Shown piece after piece: positions 6,582 through 13,667 of a DNA stretch of 64,000 bases; within the stretch, counting starts at the first letter, position 1; each line of letters opens with the position of its first letter. The stretch is from contig NZ_UFRM01000001.1 in NCBI RefSeq assembly GCF_900444945.1, positions 444,501 to 508,500 of the forward strand, read 5' to 3'. The notes under the pieces are model-generated. The model made no database searches and had not been told where the DNA came from. It saw only the letters and a list, made by a program, of their open reading frames with translations. Source of the DNA: Actinobacillus lignieresii. GTDB lineage: Bacteria; Pseudomonadota; Gammaproteobacteria; Enterobacterales; Pasteurellaceae. Position numbers and translations under genes: made by a program.

Positions 6582-9029
6582 TTAGTTGTAGATAATCTCC
6601 ACGCCGTTAAATTGGGCGCGTACGTTGTTAAATAAAATAATGGTTCCGCCTTGTAAGAGGCTCATTTCTCGGTAACTGTTTAAAAAGCGTTCTGGTATGC
6701 CTTGCAATTTCAGCGCATTTTTTAACCGCTTGTGCGCTTCAGCGTGTTGTTCCAGATATTGCGCTACCGTTTGACTCACACTTGTGCCGCTTTCACCCTG
6801 TGGAGCCTTGCTATCACTAGGGTTACAGTTATTGACACAAGTCCGAGCGGGGCTTGCGCCCCGTGTTGTTTGAGCTTCAACCGCTGGTGCGGTTGAAGTC
6901 TTTTTAGGTTGAATTCGGACTTGGTACGATTTAAGACGGGTTTTGATGAATTTCACGTCTTCCCCTTCTACCTGCGCAAGTACATTGCGCACGCCGATGA
7001 TTTTCTTGGTTGTATCGCCGAATTGATTCTCACCTGTTTCAATGTAATGCGCTTTCACGGGCGCTGAACGTAGTGAACCCTGCGCTTGTTTTTCCATGTA
7101 AAGCGCATATTCCGCCATGTCTGCGGCGATGAATAAATCTTCCATCAGCTTGTCACCCTCAACTTGTGCGAATACGCAACGTCTGAGTTCTCGCCAAACG
7201 CTGATTGAGCCTACGCCGAAGAATTGGAACTGGCGAATACCCCACAAGCTTGCCCATGCTTTGACTCTGCGGGCGTTGTCGTTGATGTTGAGATCGGCTT
7301 CATCCGCCTTGAGCGTTAAGCCTAAATCCAACTCGGGTGTACTTTCGGTTTCAAAATCAGAAAATCCCCCGATGTTCTTAGAGATATATTTCGCAATGTA
7401 GGCGGTTGCACTGCCTTTGGTTTTATCGCATTTTTCTACTTTACTGCGGTGCTCCGCTGCACCTCGTTCGTCCCCGTCTAACTCTAGGGCTTTTTTGGTG
7501 AATAACTCGGTCACTTCGTCGATGTATTGGCTTTCCACGTAAACCAGTAAATGCCAGTGCGGGGTGGCGTCGTGGTGCGGTTCTGCCACTCGCATGCCTT
7601 TGAAGGCAATTTTGCGTTTTGCTAAAAGCGCACGGAATTGCGCCCACACTTTTACAAGGTAGGCTTGTGTATTACGTGGGCTTGTGCCTTTCCACTTGCG
7701 GTTATTCTTTCCGCTGTTGTGCATAGCGTGAAATGATGAGGGTGCAGTGAGTGTAAGAAAGAGGGCTTCGTGGTTCTTTTCTTCTGCCCATTCTTCAATA
7801 CCTCTTAAGGTGTTCATCATTTCATAGCGGCGGATACGTGGGTTGCTGTTTGATTTAAACCACATATCAAACAGTTCTACCTGCTCTTCTTCGTTTTCTA
7901 CGTTTACCAGTATGCTGTTTTTGAGAAATTCGACCGCTTGTTTCTGTGCTCGGTCGTAACACTTCGCTGCGGTGTTTGAGACGTACACGCCTGCGTGCTT
8001 ATGCACTTCACCGCAAGCGATACGGATATGTTCTAATAAGCGTTTTTGCTGAATGCGGAACTGTTTGAACCAGTATTCCGCCTCGGCGATTTTACGTAGT
8101 GCTACGCCCATGCTCAGTGCTTTGGGGGCTTTGCATGATTCGATACAGTGCTGATAGCTTTCCCAGTATGGGAATTCAAAGCCTGCTTGCTCGCACATTT
8201 CGCCGCATTTAACATAAATGCGCTCCATTACAAGGTGAGCGTTTTCTGGCGTTGGTTGTTCGTCATTGAGTGCTAATGCTTCAAAGAATGCGGCTTGAGC
8301 GTGCCCGAACACGCCTGCCACGTCGTCTGCCAGTTGTTTGAGTTTGCGCTCGCTGAGCAAATAAAACGGCAATAGCGCCTCGCCCGTTTCCGTGCGTTGC
8401 GCTTTGTCGTAATCTCGCTCAAAGTCGAACATGAAGAGGTTCATGTCTGAACGAGTTTGCTCTATTGCCCACTGGTATTTGTGTTTCAGCGTTTCTGAAA
8501 GAATGTCTAGGTTTAAGTTGTATTGCGGGAAAACTTTGCTTAAACGTTCGTTTACCAGTGTGCTGACCCGCTGTTGCAGATAGTCGTTTGCATTGCGAAT
8601 GCGATCACAAACGGGAATGAGTCTGCCTTGCTCGTCTTGCGCATGGCGTTTGAGGGCATTGAGATAAATGCGGCGAAATTGATTTTGCTGTGATTTGGTT
8701 GGTAAGGCTTTGAGTAAGCGCTCAACATCTGCGTACACGTATTGCGGTACACTCTCAAATAACTCTAATTGCGTTTCGTGGGCGGTGTAATCTTGGTGAA
8801 ATGGCTTGATGTAGGCTTTTTCTACGTCTGCCTGTGTGAATGTGTGGTTTGGTTCGCCTTGAATTGGATAATCTGGCGTTAAACCTAATTCTGTACGCTC
8901 TGTGCGTGATAAGAATTGCGCTTCAAGCTGCGCAATAGATAAGCCGTGAAGGGTTGGAACTCTCGCTTGAGTCTCTGCAACGTAGGGGGATTGCTCTTCA
9001 AGGTTAAATTCCAACACTTCACGGCTCAT
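6582..9029 (-). CDS. Phage replication endonuclease (gpA, HUH/rolling-circle)
   Basis: 815 aa from the ATG at 9027-9029. The frame is open further upstream, but that would overlap the preceding gene, so the shorter start is chosen. The nuclease core is visible: EPHHDATPHWHLLVYV (the metal-binding HUH-type motif) around residues 515-530 and a double-tyrosine motif AYIAKYISKNIGG about 80 residues later. These are the features of P2 gpA, which nicks the phage origin in cis to start rolling-circle replication. The P2 origin lies inside gene A, so the origin here is probably within this gene. The C-terminus is low-complexity (Thr, Ala, Ser). Confidence 0.93.
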   Translation of the reverse strand: MSREVLEFNLEEQSPYVAETQARVPTLHGLSIAQLEAQFLSRTERTELGLTPDYPIQGEPNHTFTQADVEKAYIKPFHQDYTAHETQLELFESVPQYVYADVERLLKALPTKSQQNQFRRIYLNALKRHAQDEQGRLIPVCDRIRNANDYLQQRVSTLVNERLSKVFPQYNLNLDILSETLKHKYQWAIEQTRSDMNLFMFDFERDYDKAQRTETGEALLPFYLLSERKLKQLADDVAGVFGHAQAAFFEALALNDEQPTPENAHLVMERIYVKCGEMCEQAGFEFPYWESYQHCIESCKAPKALSMGVALRKIAEAEYWFKQFRIQQKRLLEHIRIACGEVHKHAGVYVSNTAAKCYDRAQKQAVEFLKNSILVNVENEEEQVELFDMWFKSNSNPRIRRYEMMNTLRGIEEWAEEKNHEALFLTLTAPSSFHAMHNSGKNNRKWKGTSPRNTQAYLVKVWAQFRALLAKRKIAFKGMRVAEPHHDATPHWHLLVYVESQYIDEVTELFTKKALELDGDERGAAEHRSKVEKCDKTKGSATAYIAKYISKNIGGFSDFETESTPELDLGLTLKADEADLNINDNARRVKAWASLWGIRQFQFFGVGSISVWRELRRCVFAQVEGDKLMEDLFIAADMAEYALYMEKQAQGSLRSAPVKAHYIETGENQFGDTTKKIIGVRNVLAQVEGEDVKFIKTRLKSYQVRIQPKKTSTAPAVEAQTTRGASPARTCVNNCNPSDSKAPQGESGTSVSQTVAQYLEQHAEAHKRLKNALKLQGIPERFLNSYREMSLLQGGTIILFNNVRAQFNGVEIIYN

Positions 9030-9043
9030 TTTATGTCTCTTTG

Positions 9044-9277
9044 TTATCGAATGGTTGTGGTTAGTTTTAAGTTTGCGTTGCTGTCTGAATGTTTTATGGC
9101 TGTGCCTATTTCGTGTTTCCACTTATCCATAATGTAGGCAAACGCCTGTTCAAAGGTGGCTTTGTCTAATTTCAGCTCATCACCTTGGTACACGCTAAAC
9201 AGGGGGGTAGGGTTTACTGGGCTGTCGATCACGTGGCTTCGTACCAGTTTTAAATTTCTTACGTAAATTAATGCCAT
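9044..9277 (-). CDS. Small prophage early protein, unknown
   Basis: 77 aa, beginning MALIYVRNLKLVRSHVIDSP, with no membrane segment or recognised motif. It overlaps the upstream gene by 10 bp and ends 14 bp before the replication gene, so it belongs to the early operon. Short proteins in this position of P2-like phages often assist replication or modify host functions, but nothing in the sequence shows which. Confidence 0.6.
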   Translation of the reverse strand: MALIYVRNLKLVRSHVIDSPVNPTPLFSVYQGDELKLDKATFEQAFAYIMDKWKHEIGTAIKHSDSNANLKLTTTIR

Positions 9278-9480
9278 GTGATTGTTCTTTTTAGTTTGTT
9301 AAGTTGGGTTAAGTATTTATATGCTTCATCGGCAAAGTAGTAATAGCGTGTTTGGTCTTGTGGGTTGCCTGTTCTGCTAAATCTTGCTGAGTAGCTATTG
9401 CAGTTATGTTTAGCGACCGATAGTTTGATTTCTAACTGTGCGATTTCTCTTCTTTTTTGCTGTTGCGTTTGTCTTGCCAT
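9268..9480 (-). CDS. Small basic prophage protein, unknown
   Basis: 70 aa, rich in Gln, Lys, Arg and Tyr (MARQTQQQKRREIAQLEIKL at the start, RYYYFADEAYKYLTQLNKLK near the end). The N-terminal half is predicted to be helical, possibly coiled coil. No family is recognised. It is packed 2 bp after the previous early gene and overlaps the next by 10 bp, supporting real translation. A competing frame at 9410-9619 lacks such spacing. Confidence 0.55.
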   Translation of the reverse strand: MARQTQQQKRREIAQLEIKLSVAKHNCNSYSARFSRTGNPQDQTRYYYFADEAYKYLTQLNKLKRTITWH

Positions 9481-9482
9481 GT

Positions 9483-9716
9483 TTAACCTGCCAATGCTGC
9501 GCTACGTTGTTGTAATCGTTGGAGTGTTTTTTGTGTTTGCACTCTGCTTTTGAATTTTTTGAAATCTTGTGTTTGCTGTAAGTAGAGCCTGCGCAAGCTT
9601 GTTGCGTCGCCCTCGACAATCACGCCCATTTCTTTGTATTTTTTCACCCGTTTGCGTGCCGCTTCTAAACCTGCTCGGATTGCTGGGTGTAATTGCTCTT
9701 CAATGCTTTTCATCAT
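9483..9716 (-). CDS. Small helical prophage protein, unknown
   Basis: 77 aa, highly charged and probably all helical: SIEEQLHPAIRAGLEAARKR, VKKYKEMGVIVEGDA, FKKFKSRVQTQKTLQRLQQR. No domain is recognised. Two Met codons start the frame (9714-9716 and the next); either could be used. Spacing of 6 bp from the upstream regulator and 2 bp to the next gene fits the early operon. Confidence 0.6.
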   Translation of the reverse strand: MMKSIEEQLHPAIRAGLEAARKRVKKYKEMGVIVEGDATSLRRLYLQQTQDFKKFKSRVQTQKTLQRLQQRSAALAG

Positions 9717-9722
9717 TACCGC

Positions 9723-9932
9723 CTAATAAGGTTTTTCTAATGCTTCTTTCCAGAGTAGCGCTACGTTGATCATACGGTTGCCTTTGCCAAGTTCGATGGT
9801 GGGGAGTGCGCCTTCTTCTACGCGTCTTTGCACTGTTCTAATAGATACGTTCATCTGCTTAGCGAACTCTTGATAACTCATCATCGGCAGCGTAGGGCCT
9901 AAGTTGATAATGGTTTGAGCTTGTTCCTGCAT
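9723..9932 (-). CDS. Helix-turn-helix excisionase-like regulator
   Basis: 69 aa with a MerR/AlpA-type winged helix-turn-helix: MSYQEFAKQMNVSIRTVQRR, VEEGALPTIELGKGNRMINV. This layout (helix-turn-helix followed by a short wing and an Asn/Arg-rich strand) is shared by phage excisionases and Cox proteins. In P2-like phages Cox represses the lysogeny promoter and directs excision. As the third early gene it is the best candidate for that role; the assignment rests on fold and position only. Confidence 0.7.
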   Translation of the reverse strand: MQEQAQTIINLGPTLPMMSYQEFAKQMNVSIRTVQRRVEEGALPTIELGKGNRMINVALLWKEALEKPY

Positions 9933-9933
9933 G

Positions 9934-10044
9934 CTAACCCCCGAAAATTAAGTGATGAAAAATAAATAACCCTGCGGTCAGTGCTGCCATAAAAGCGGCT
10001 ACGATAATGAGGGCATCAATAATTAAGTTAAGCGTTTTGTGCAT
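9934..10044 (-). CDS. 36-residue single-span membrane peptide of the prophage early operon
   Basis: The frame encodes 36 residues: MHKTLNLIIDALIIVAAFMA followed by ALTAGLFIFHHLIFGG. Almost the whole peptide is one hydrophobic helix of about 25 residues with a short basic N-terminus. It overlaps the upstream Cro-like gene by 17 bp and ends 1 bp before the next gene's start codon, which is the tight packing seen across this operon. The ribosome site is weak, so it may depend on translational coupling. No family is recognised. Confidence 0.5.
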   Translation of the reverse strand: MHKTLNLIIDALIIVAAFMAALTAGLFIFHHLIFGG

Positions 10045-10249
10045 CTTTTAACGCCTCGCAAATTTCTCTAATCGTTACTTTTCCTTCGGTTGCTTGCTCG
10101 ATGCTTAGTAGATGCTTTCCGTCAATGCCACCACCTTTTAGCCATTTTTTTACTGCGGTATGACTAACACCACATAACTCCGCTAACTTGGCTTGACTAC
10201 CTACCAAATTAACTGCTTTTGCAATTTCTCTATTCAAATTAACCTCCAT
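10028..10249 (-). CDS. Cro-like (YdaS-type) phage repressor
   Basis: 73 aa with a YdaS/Cro helix-turn-helix: IAKAVNLVGSQAKLAELCGV, SHTAVKKWLKGGGIDGKHLL, ending IREICEALKDAQNA. It is the first leftward early gene, divergent from the CI-like repressor at 10392, the classic Cro position. Its start codon (10247-10249) overlaps operator O3 (10248-10267), so the operator sits at the beginning of the early transcript. It probably shuts off the repressor gene during lytic growth. Confidence 0.82.
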   Translation of the reverse strand: MEVNLNREIAKAVNLVGSQAKLAELCGVSHTAVKKWLKGGGIDGKHLLSIEQATEGKVTIREICEALKDAQNA

Positions 10250-10358
10250 AGTAACTTTTGTTTCTATTGATGGCTCGGATTATAGAAACTTTAATTTCTA
10301 TTTGCAAGTGCATTTAGTAATTTTTATTTTGTTGTTTTTGCGAAACTTTAGTTTTATT
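10248..10358. promoter_or_regulatory. Immunity region with three related operators
   Basis: O1 at 10282-10301 is the near-perfect palindrome ATAGAAACTTTAATTTCTAT. O3 at 10248-10267 (ATAGTAACTTTTGTTTCTAT) differs at three positions. O2 at 10339-10358 keeps the core GAAACTTTAGTTT. The three lie between the divergent cro-like and cI-like genes, at spacings of 34 and 57 bp. They are the expected targets of both regulators and would set the lysis-lysogeny switch. Confidence 0.8.
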
Positions 10359-10391
10359 CTTTTAACATTAGATTCTTTTTGAGGTAAAAAA

Positions 10392-11087
10392 ATGGAAACT
10401 TTAGCTAGTAGACTGAGTTGGGCTATGAAGATGAAAGGCTTAAATATCAATTCATTAGCAACTTTAGTAGGCATAACCCGACCAGCAATGGCAAAGATAG
10501 TAGAAGGGCAAACTTTAGAGCCTAAAAAAATTTTTGAAATTGCAAGTTCACTTGGAGTGCCTATTGAATGGTTAAAAACTGGTGAGGGTAATCTGCCTGA
10601 TTTTGCAAATTTACCGGCAAATTCGACCGCTTGCGAAACTAAGCTTGAGGAAGAAAGCGGTATTCGCCTTGAGGTGTTAGATGTGTTTGCTTCGGCGGGA
10701 AATGGGGCTTTTGTTGGGGATTTAGCAGAATTGACGCACGCTGTTGAATTTGACCCAACTTATTTTATGCAGGTTTTCCAGCGCACCAACAGTCAAGGGC
10801 TTGCGATTATCAATGTGACGGGCGATTCCATGGAGCCGACTATCTGTAGCGGTGATCTGCTGTTTGTTGATACAAATAAACCGATGTACCAGGGCGATGG
10901 TATTTATGTCTTTAGCTATGGCGAGATGCTTTATGTTAAGCGCTTACAGTTAGCGGGCGAGAAGCTACTTGTGATTTCTGATAATAAATTTTATCAGCCG
11001 TGGGAAGTGACAAAAGAGAATGAGGGAAAACTTACTATTCATGGGAAAGTGGAGTTTTCTCAGATGAAGGTTAAGAAGTTGGGGTAG
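10392..11087 (+). CDS. CI/LexA-like phage repressor with S24 peptidase domain
   Basis: 231 aa. Residues 1-65 form a helix-turn-helix (LASRLSWAMKMKGLNINSLA, TLVGITRPAMAKIVEGQTLE). Residues 110-225 are a peptidase S24 domain with the catalytic Ser in VTGDSMEPTI and the catalytic Lys in MLYVKRLQLAG. Such repressors cleave themselves when bound to RecA filaments, so the prophage should be SOS-inducible. The ATG follows a GAGG ribosome site, 34 bp after operator O2. It is divergent from the cro-like gene. Confidence 0.92.
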   Translation: METLASRLSWAMKMKGLNINSLATLVGITRPAMAKIVEGQTLEPKKIFEIASSLGVPIEWLKTGEGNLPDFANLPANSTACETKLEEESGIRLEVLDVFASAGNGAFVGDLAELTHAVEFDPTYFMQVFQRTNSQGLAIINVTGDSMEPTICSGDLLFVDTNKPMYQGDGIYVFSYGEMLYVKRLQLAGEKLLVISDNKFYQPWEVTKENEGKLTIHGKVEFSQMKVKKLG

Positions 11088-11091
11088 AGAG

Positions 11092-11580
11092 ATGAAGTTC
11101 ATAAGAAATTTAATGCTATTAACGAGTATTGTATCACTTAATGCAGTTGCTGAAATTCCTCCATCCAAGAAAGAAGTATATTCACCGCTATTGGTTTCTG
11201 GTGGTTTTACGAAGAATAATAAACCAGCATTTACTATTGTGTTTGGGGATAGTAGTCAGAATGCGTTTGGCTTAACAATGACTTGCGAGCAATTTAGAAA
11301 GATGCCGTTAAAAAGTGTAACGTTTGAAGAAAAAGCTAATTCTCCAGTAAGTCTGCGTTATACGAGCGAGGACACTAAAGAAACGTTTATGCCGTCAGAA
11401 AACCATAACACGTTTATTCGTTTGCAATTTACAAAGCATGACTTCAAGAAAAAACAGATTGCGTTTTATGTTGATGGAATGCTGTTAAACATAAATTCAA
11501 TGAATAAAGTAGCTGTTCCAGCTTACTTTGTTGAATTTACAAAGGCTGATTTTGATAATTTTAAACATGATTGCAAATAA
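11092..11580 (+). CDS. Exported prophage accessory protein, unknown
   Basis: 162 aa with a Sec signal peptide (MKFIRNLMLLTSIVSLNAVA, cleavage probably after AVA or AEI). The mature part is soluble and mostly beta: GFTKNNKPAFTIVFGDSSQN, a Cys pair (in LTMTCEQF and the C-terminal HDCK) that could form a disulfide, and VAVPAYFVEFTKADF. No family is recognised. It lies 4 bp after the repressor and just before the integrase, so it should be expressed in the lysogen, which suggests a lysogenic-conversion role; that is inference. Confidence 0.75.
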   Translation: MKFIRNLMLLTSIVSLNAVAEIPPSKKEVYSPLLVSGGFTKNNKPAFTIVFGDSSQNAFGLTMTCEQFRKMPLKSVTFEEKANSPVSLRYTSEDTKETFMPSENHNTFIRLQFTKHDFKKKQIAFYVDGMLLNINSMNKVAVPAYFVEFTKADFDNFKHDCK

Positions 11581-11582
11581 TT

Positions 11583-12593
11583 ATGGGTGTTCGTAAAGAT
11601 GAAAGCCGTGGGCGTTGGTTGGCTGAGGCTTATATTAGCGGCAAGCGTGTGCGGAAGTGGTTTAACAGTAAGGCAGAAGCGAATCGATATTTTACTGCGC
11701 TGAAGGCTGAAAATAGCCCGCTTGCGCAGAAAGTGATTGTGAAGATGGAGCAGTCGCCGTTATTGTCTGAGCTGATTCAATTATGGTATGAGTTGCACGG
11801 TCGGTCATTGCGAAATGGCAATCGCTTGTTAAATCGTTTGGGCTACATGGCTGAGGCAATGGGGAATCCGTTGGCAAAAGATGTATCGGCTTCGATGTTT
11901 GCAGAATATCGCGCTAGACGGCTGAATGGCGATGTGACGTTTTGGCGTTATCGTGAGCAAGTAAAGGAATCGACCGTCAATAATGAGAAAGTTTTGCTCG
12001 GTGGCGTGTTTAATGAGTTAGAGCGTTTAGGCAAGTGGAGCGGTGGCAATCCGCTGAAAAATGTGCGTAGCTTTAAAGTGCGTGAACGTGAAATTGTATT
12101 TTTGTCGAATGATGAAATTAAGCGTTTATTGCACGTGATTGATAACTATAAATTCTCGCCTGACCTTAAAATTGTGGTGCGCTTGGCTTTGGCAACGGGG
12201 GCGAGATGGTCGGAAGTGGTGAATCTTACTCGTTCACAAATCATTCCGTATAAAGTGACTTTCCCGAACACGAAAAACGGTAAAGTGAGAACTGTGCCTA
12301 TTTCTAAAGAACTGTATGAGATGATTCCCGATAAAAGCGGGCGGTTGTTTACGGCTGAGATGACGGCTTTTGCGAAAATGATTAAGAAAGCGGGTATTGT
12401 GCTGCCAGAGGGGAAAAATACGCATATTTTGCGCCACACTTTCGCATCGCACTTTATGATGAACGGTGGAAATTTATTGGTATTGCGTGATATTTTGGGC
12501 CATTCTGATATTACGATGACGATGCGTTATGCGCATTTTGCGCCTTCGTTCTTGGAATCGGCGGTTACGCTAAATCCGCTCAGCAATCTCTAA
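11583..12593 (+). CDS. int: Phage tyrosine integrase
   Basis: 336 aa from the ATG at 11583 (MGVRKDESRGRWLAEAYISG), an arm-binding N-terminus like HP1/P2 integrases; an upstream ATG adds four residues but overlaps the previous gene. A core-binding domain follows (about 55-160). The catalytic domain has all landmarks: LALATGARWSEVVNL with the first Arg, HILRHTFASHF with His-x-x-Arg, a following LGHSDITMTMRYAHF containing the last His and the nucleophile Tyr near residue 319. It integrates and, with the excisionase-like protein, excises the prophage. It lies at the prophage edge. Confidence 0.95.
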   Translation: MGVRKDESRGRWLAEAYISGKRVRKWFNSKAEANRYFTALKAENSPLAQKVIVKMEQSPLLSELIQLWYELHGRSLRNGNRLLNRLGYMAEAMGNPLAKDVSASMFAEYRARRLNGDVTFWRYREQVKESTVNNEKVLLGGVFNELERLGKWSGGNPLKNVRSFKVREREIVFLSNDEIKRLLHVIDNYKFSPDLKIVVRLALATGARWSEVVNLTRSQIIPYKVTFPNTKNGKVRTVPISKELYEMIPDKSGRLFTAEMTAFAKMIKKAGIVLPEGKNTHILRHTFASHFMMNGGNLLVLRDILGHSDITMTMRYAHFAPSFLESAVTLNPLSNL

Positions 12594-12775
12594 AATGTGG
12601 CGATAAAGTGGCGATCGCTTGGTGTTGTTTTGTCGCTTTTTGTCTTTAATTGTCGTTTTGATGATTGTCGGAAACCGTTGATATATCTAGAATCCCAGTA
12701 TTTTCAATGCTTTACGGAAGTGATTTTAGATTATTTGTTAAAATCACGCCTAATTTTGTTGAAAAGGAAGAAAAA
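12594..12775. other. Prophage-host junction region (attachment site expected)
   Basis: This 182-bp gap between int and folA should contain one attachment site. Two direct copies of GTGGCGAT (12597-12604 and 12608-12615) and several TGTCG/TTGTC motifs to about 12672 could be integrase arm sites. No tRNA 3' end was recognised. The crossover core cannot be located because the left prophage end is outside the window. The last part supplies the folA ribosome site. Confidence 0.4.
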
Positions 12776-13264
12776 ATGAAGATAAGTTTAATTGTTGCCA
12801 GAACCTTAAATCATGTGATTGGTAAAGAGAACCGAATGCCATGGAATTTACCGGTGGATTTGGCTTGGTTTCGACAAAATACGCTAGGTAAGCCGGTGAT
12901 TATGGGGCGCAAAACCTATGAATCTATCGGGCGACTTTTACCGAAACGGCCGAATATTATTTTGTCGCGTTCAGGATTTTGTGTGGAAGGGGCTTATATG
13001 GCGGAAAACTTTGCGCAAGCGGTCGAATTAGCCGAAACTTTTGCAAATACGGATGAGATTATGGTAATCGGCGGCGGCGAGTTGTTTAAACAAACAATTC
13101 CGCAAGCGGACAGACTTTATTTAACGGAAATTCAGGCTGAAATTGAGGGCGATACGCTGTTTGAGTTTGACGAATCAAATTGGCGGTTATCCGAAGAAAA
13201 ATGGTCGGAAATTGACGAACAAAACGCCTATCGTTGCCGCTTTATGATTTTAGAGAGAAAATAA
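12776..13264 (+). CDS. folA: Dihydrofolate reductase
   Basis: 162 aa from the ATG at 12776, preceded by AAAAGGAAG; an earlier in-frame ATG would add an unlikely 37-residue tail across the prophage junction. It begins MKISLIVARTLNHVIGKENR with MPWNLPVDLAWFR, the substrate-binding region including the conserved acidic residue, then GKPVIMGRKTYESIGR for NADPH binding and EIMVIGGGELFKQ. It reduces dihydrofolate to tetrahydrofolate for thymidylate, purine and methionine synthesis. Prophage insertion only 183 bp upstream means its native promoter may have been altered. Confidence 0.97.
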   Translation: MKISLIVARTLNHVIGKENRMPWNLPVDLAWFRQNTLGKPVIMGRKTYESIGRLLPKRPNIILSRSGFCVEGAYMAENFAQAVELAETFANTDEIMVIGGGELFKQTIPQADRLYLTEIQAEIEGDTLFEFDESNWRLSEEKWSEIDEQNAYRCRFMILERK

Positions 13265-13390
13265 AACGCTTATTTTATAAGCAAATAATTAATCTTTACA
13301 AAACGCAAACCTTTGCATTTCTATTGCTTAAACACAAAATAAAAAAGAAAGCGTACAATCGGTTCGACAATTTTATTTAAAGGAGTAAAT

Positions 13391-13609
13391 ATGGATTACG
13401 TTGAACTGCTAGGTTATGCGGCAATGGGATTTGTCGGTTTATCTTTTGTATTAAAAGATGTGATTAAGCTCCGGTTGATTAATGCGATTGGTTGCGTACT
13501 GTTTGTGATTTACGGCTTTTTTATCGGTTCCGTTCCGGTAATGGTGATGAATTTATTTGTGGCGTCACTGAATTTTTATTTTGTCTTTAAAAATCGGCAT
13601 AAACCATAA
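13391..13609 (+). CDS. Small inner-membrane protein, unknown
   Basis: 72 aa with about three hydrophobic segments: YVELLGYAAMGFVGLSFVLK, LINAIGCVLFVIYGFFIG, VMVMNLFVASLNFYFVF, and a basic C-terminus. It resembles the short YgjV-like/LAB_N-type membrane proteins common in Gram-negatives, for which no firm function is known. A good AAGGAG ribosome site precedes the ATG and an intrinsic terminator follows, so it is probably a single-gene unit. Confidence 0.75.
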   Translation: MDYVELLGYAAMGFVGLSFVLKDVIKLRLINAIGCVLFVIYGFFIGSVPVMVMNLFVASLNFYFVFKNRHKP

Positions 13610-13634
13610 GAAATCAATTCGTAAGATTTTAACT

Positions 13635-13664
13635 AAAACAGACCGCTTATCACGGTCTGTTTTT
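13635..13664. terminator. Bidirectional terminator
   Basis: CAGACCG (13639-13645) pairs with CGGTCTG (13653-13659) around a 7-base loop, flanked by AAAA and TTTT. It ends the small membrane protein gene on the plus strand and radA on the minus strand. Confidence 0.92.
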
Positions 13665-13667
13665 GTA

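Larger units (their letters stand above)
1..12620. mobile_element. P2/HP1-like prophage, right part (left end outside window)
   Basis: Contiguous temperate phage gene set: capsid scaffold gpO (leftward), terminase gpP and portal gpQ (rightward), Ogr activator, leftward early operon with gpA-type replication endonuclease, divergent Cro/CI control region and integrase. The divergent O versus P/Q arrangement is the P2-family layout. The right boundary is placed just after the integrase stop because folA, a core gene, starts at 12776. The other end, with tail and lysis genes, lies left of position 1. The exact attachment core cannot be set without the left junction. Confidence 0.9.

Noticed and set aside
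12665..12775. Longer N-terminus for folA
   Set aside because: DHFR proteins begin with the MKISLIVA-like strand, and the ATG at 12776 has its own ribosome site; the extension would cross the prophage junction.
12594..12775. Possible tRNA fragment at the attachment site (GAATCCCAG near 12690)
   Set aside because: The bases resemble a T-arm but no acceptor stem or anticodon arm can be folded around them.
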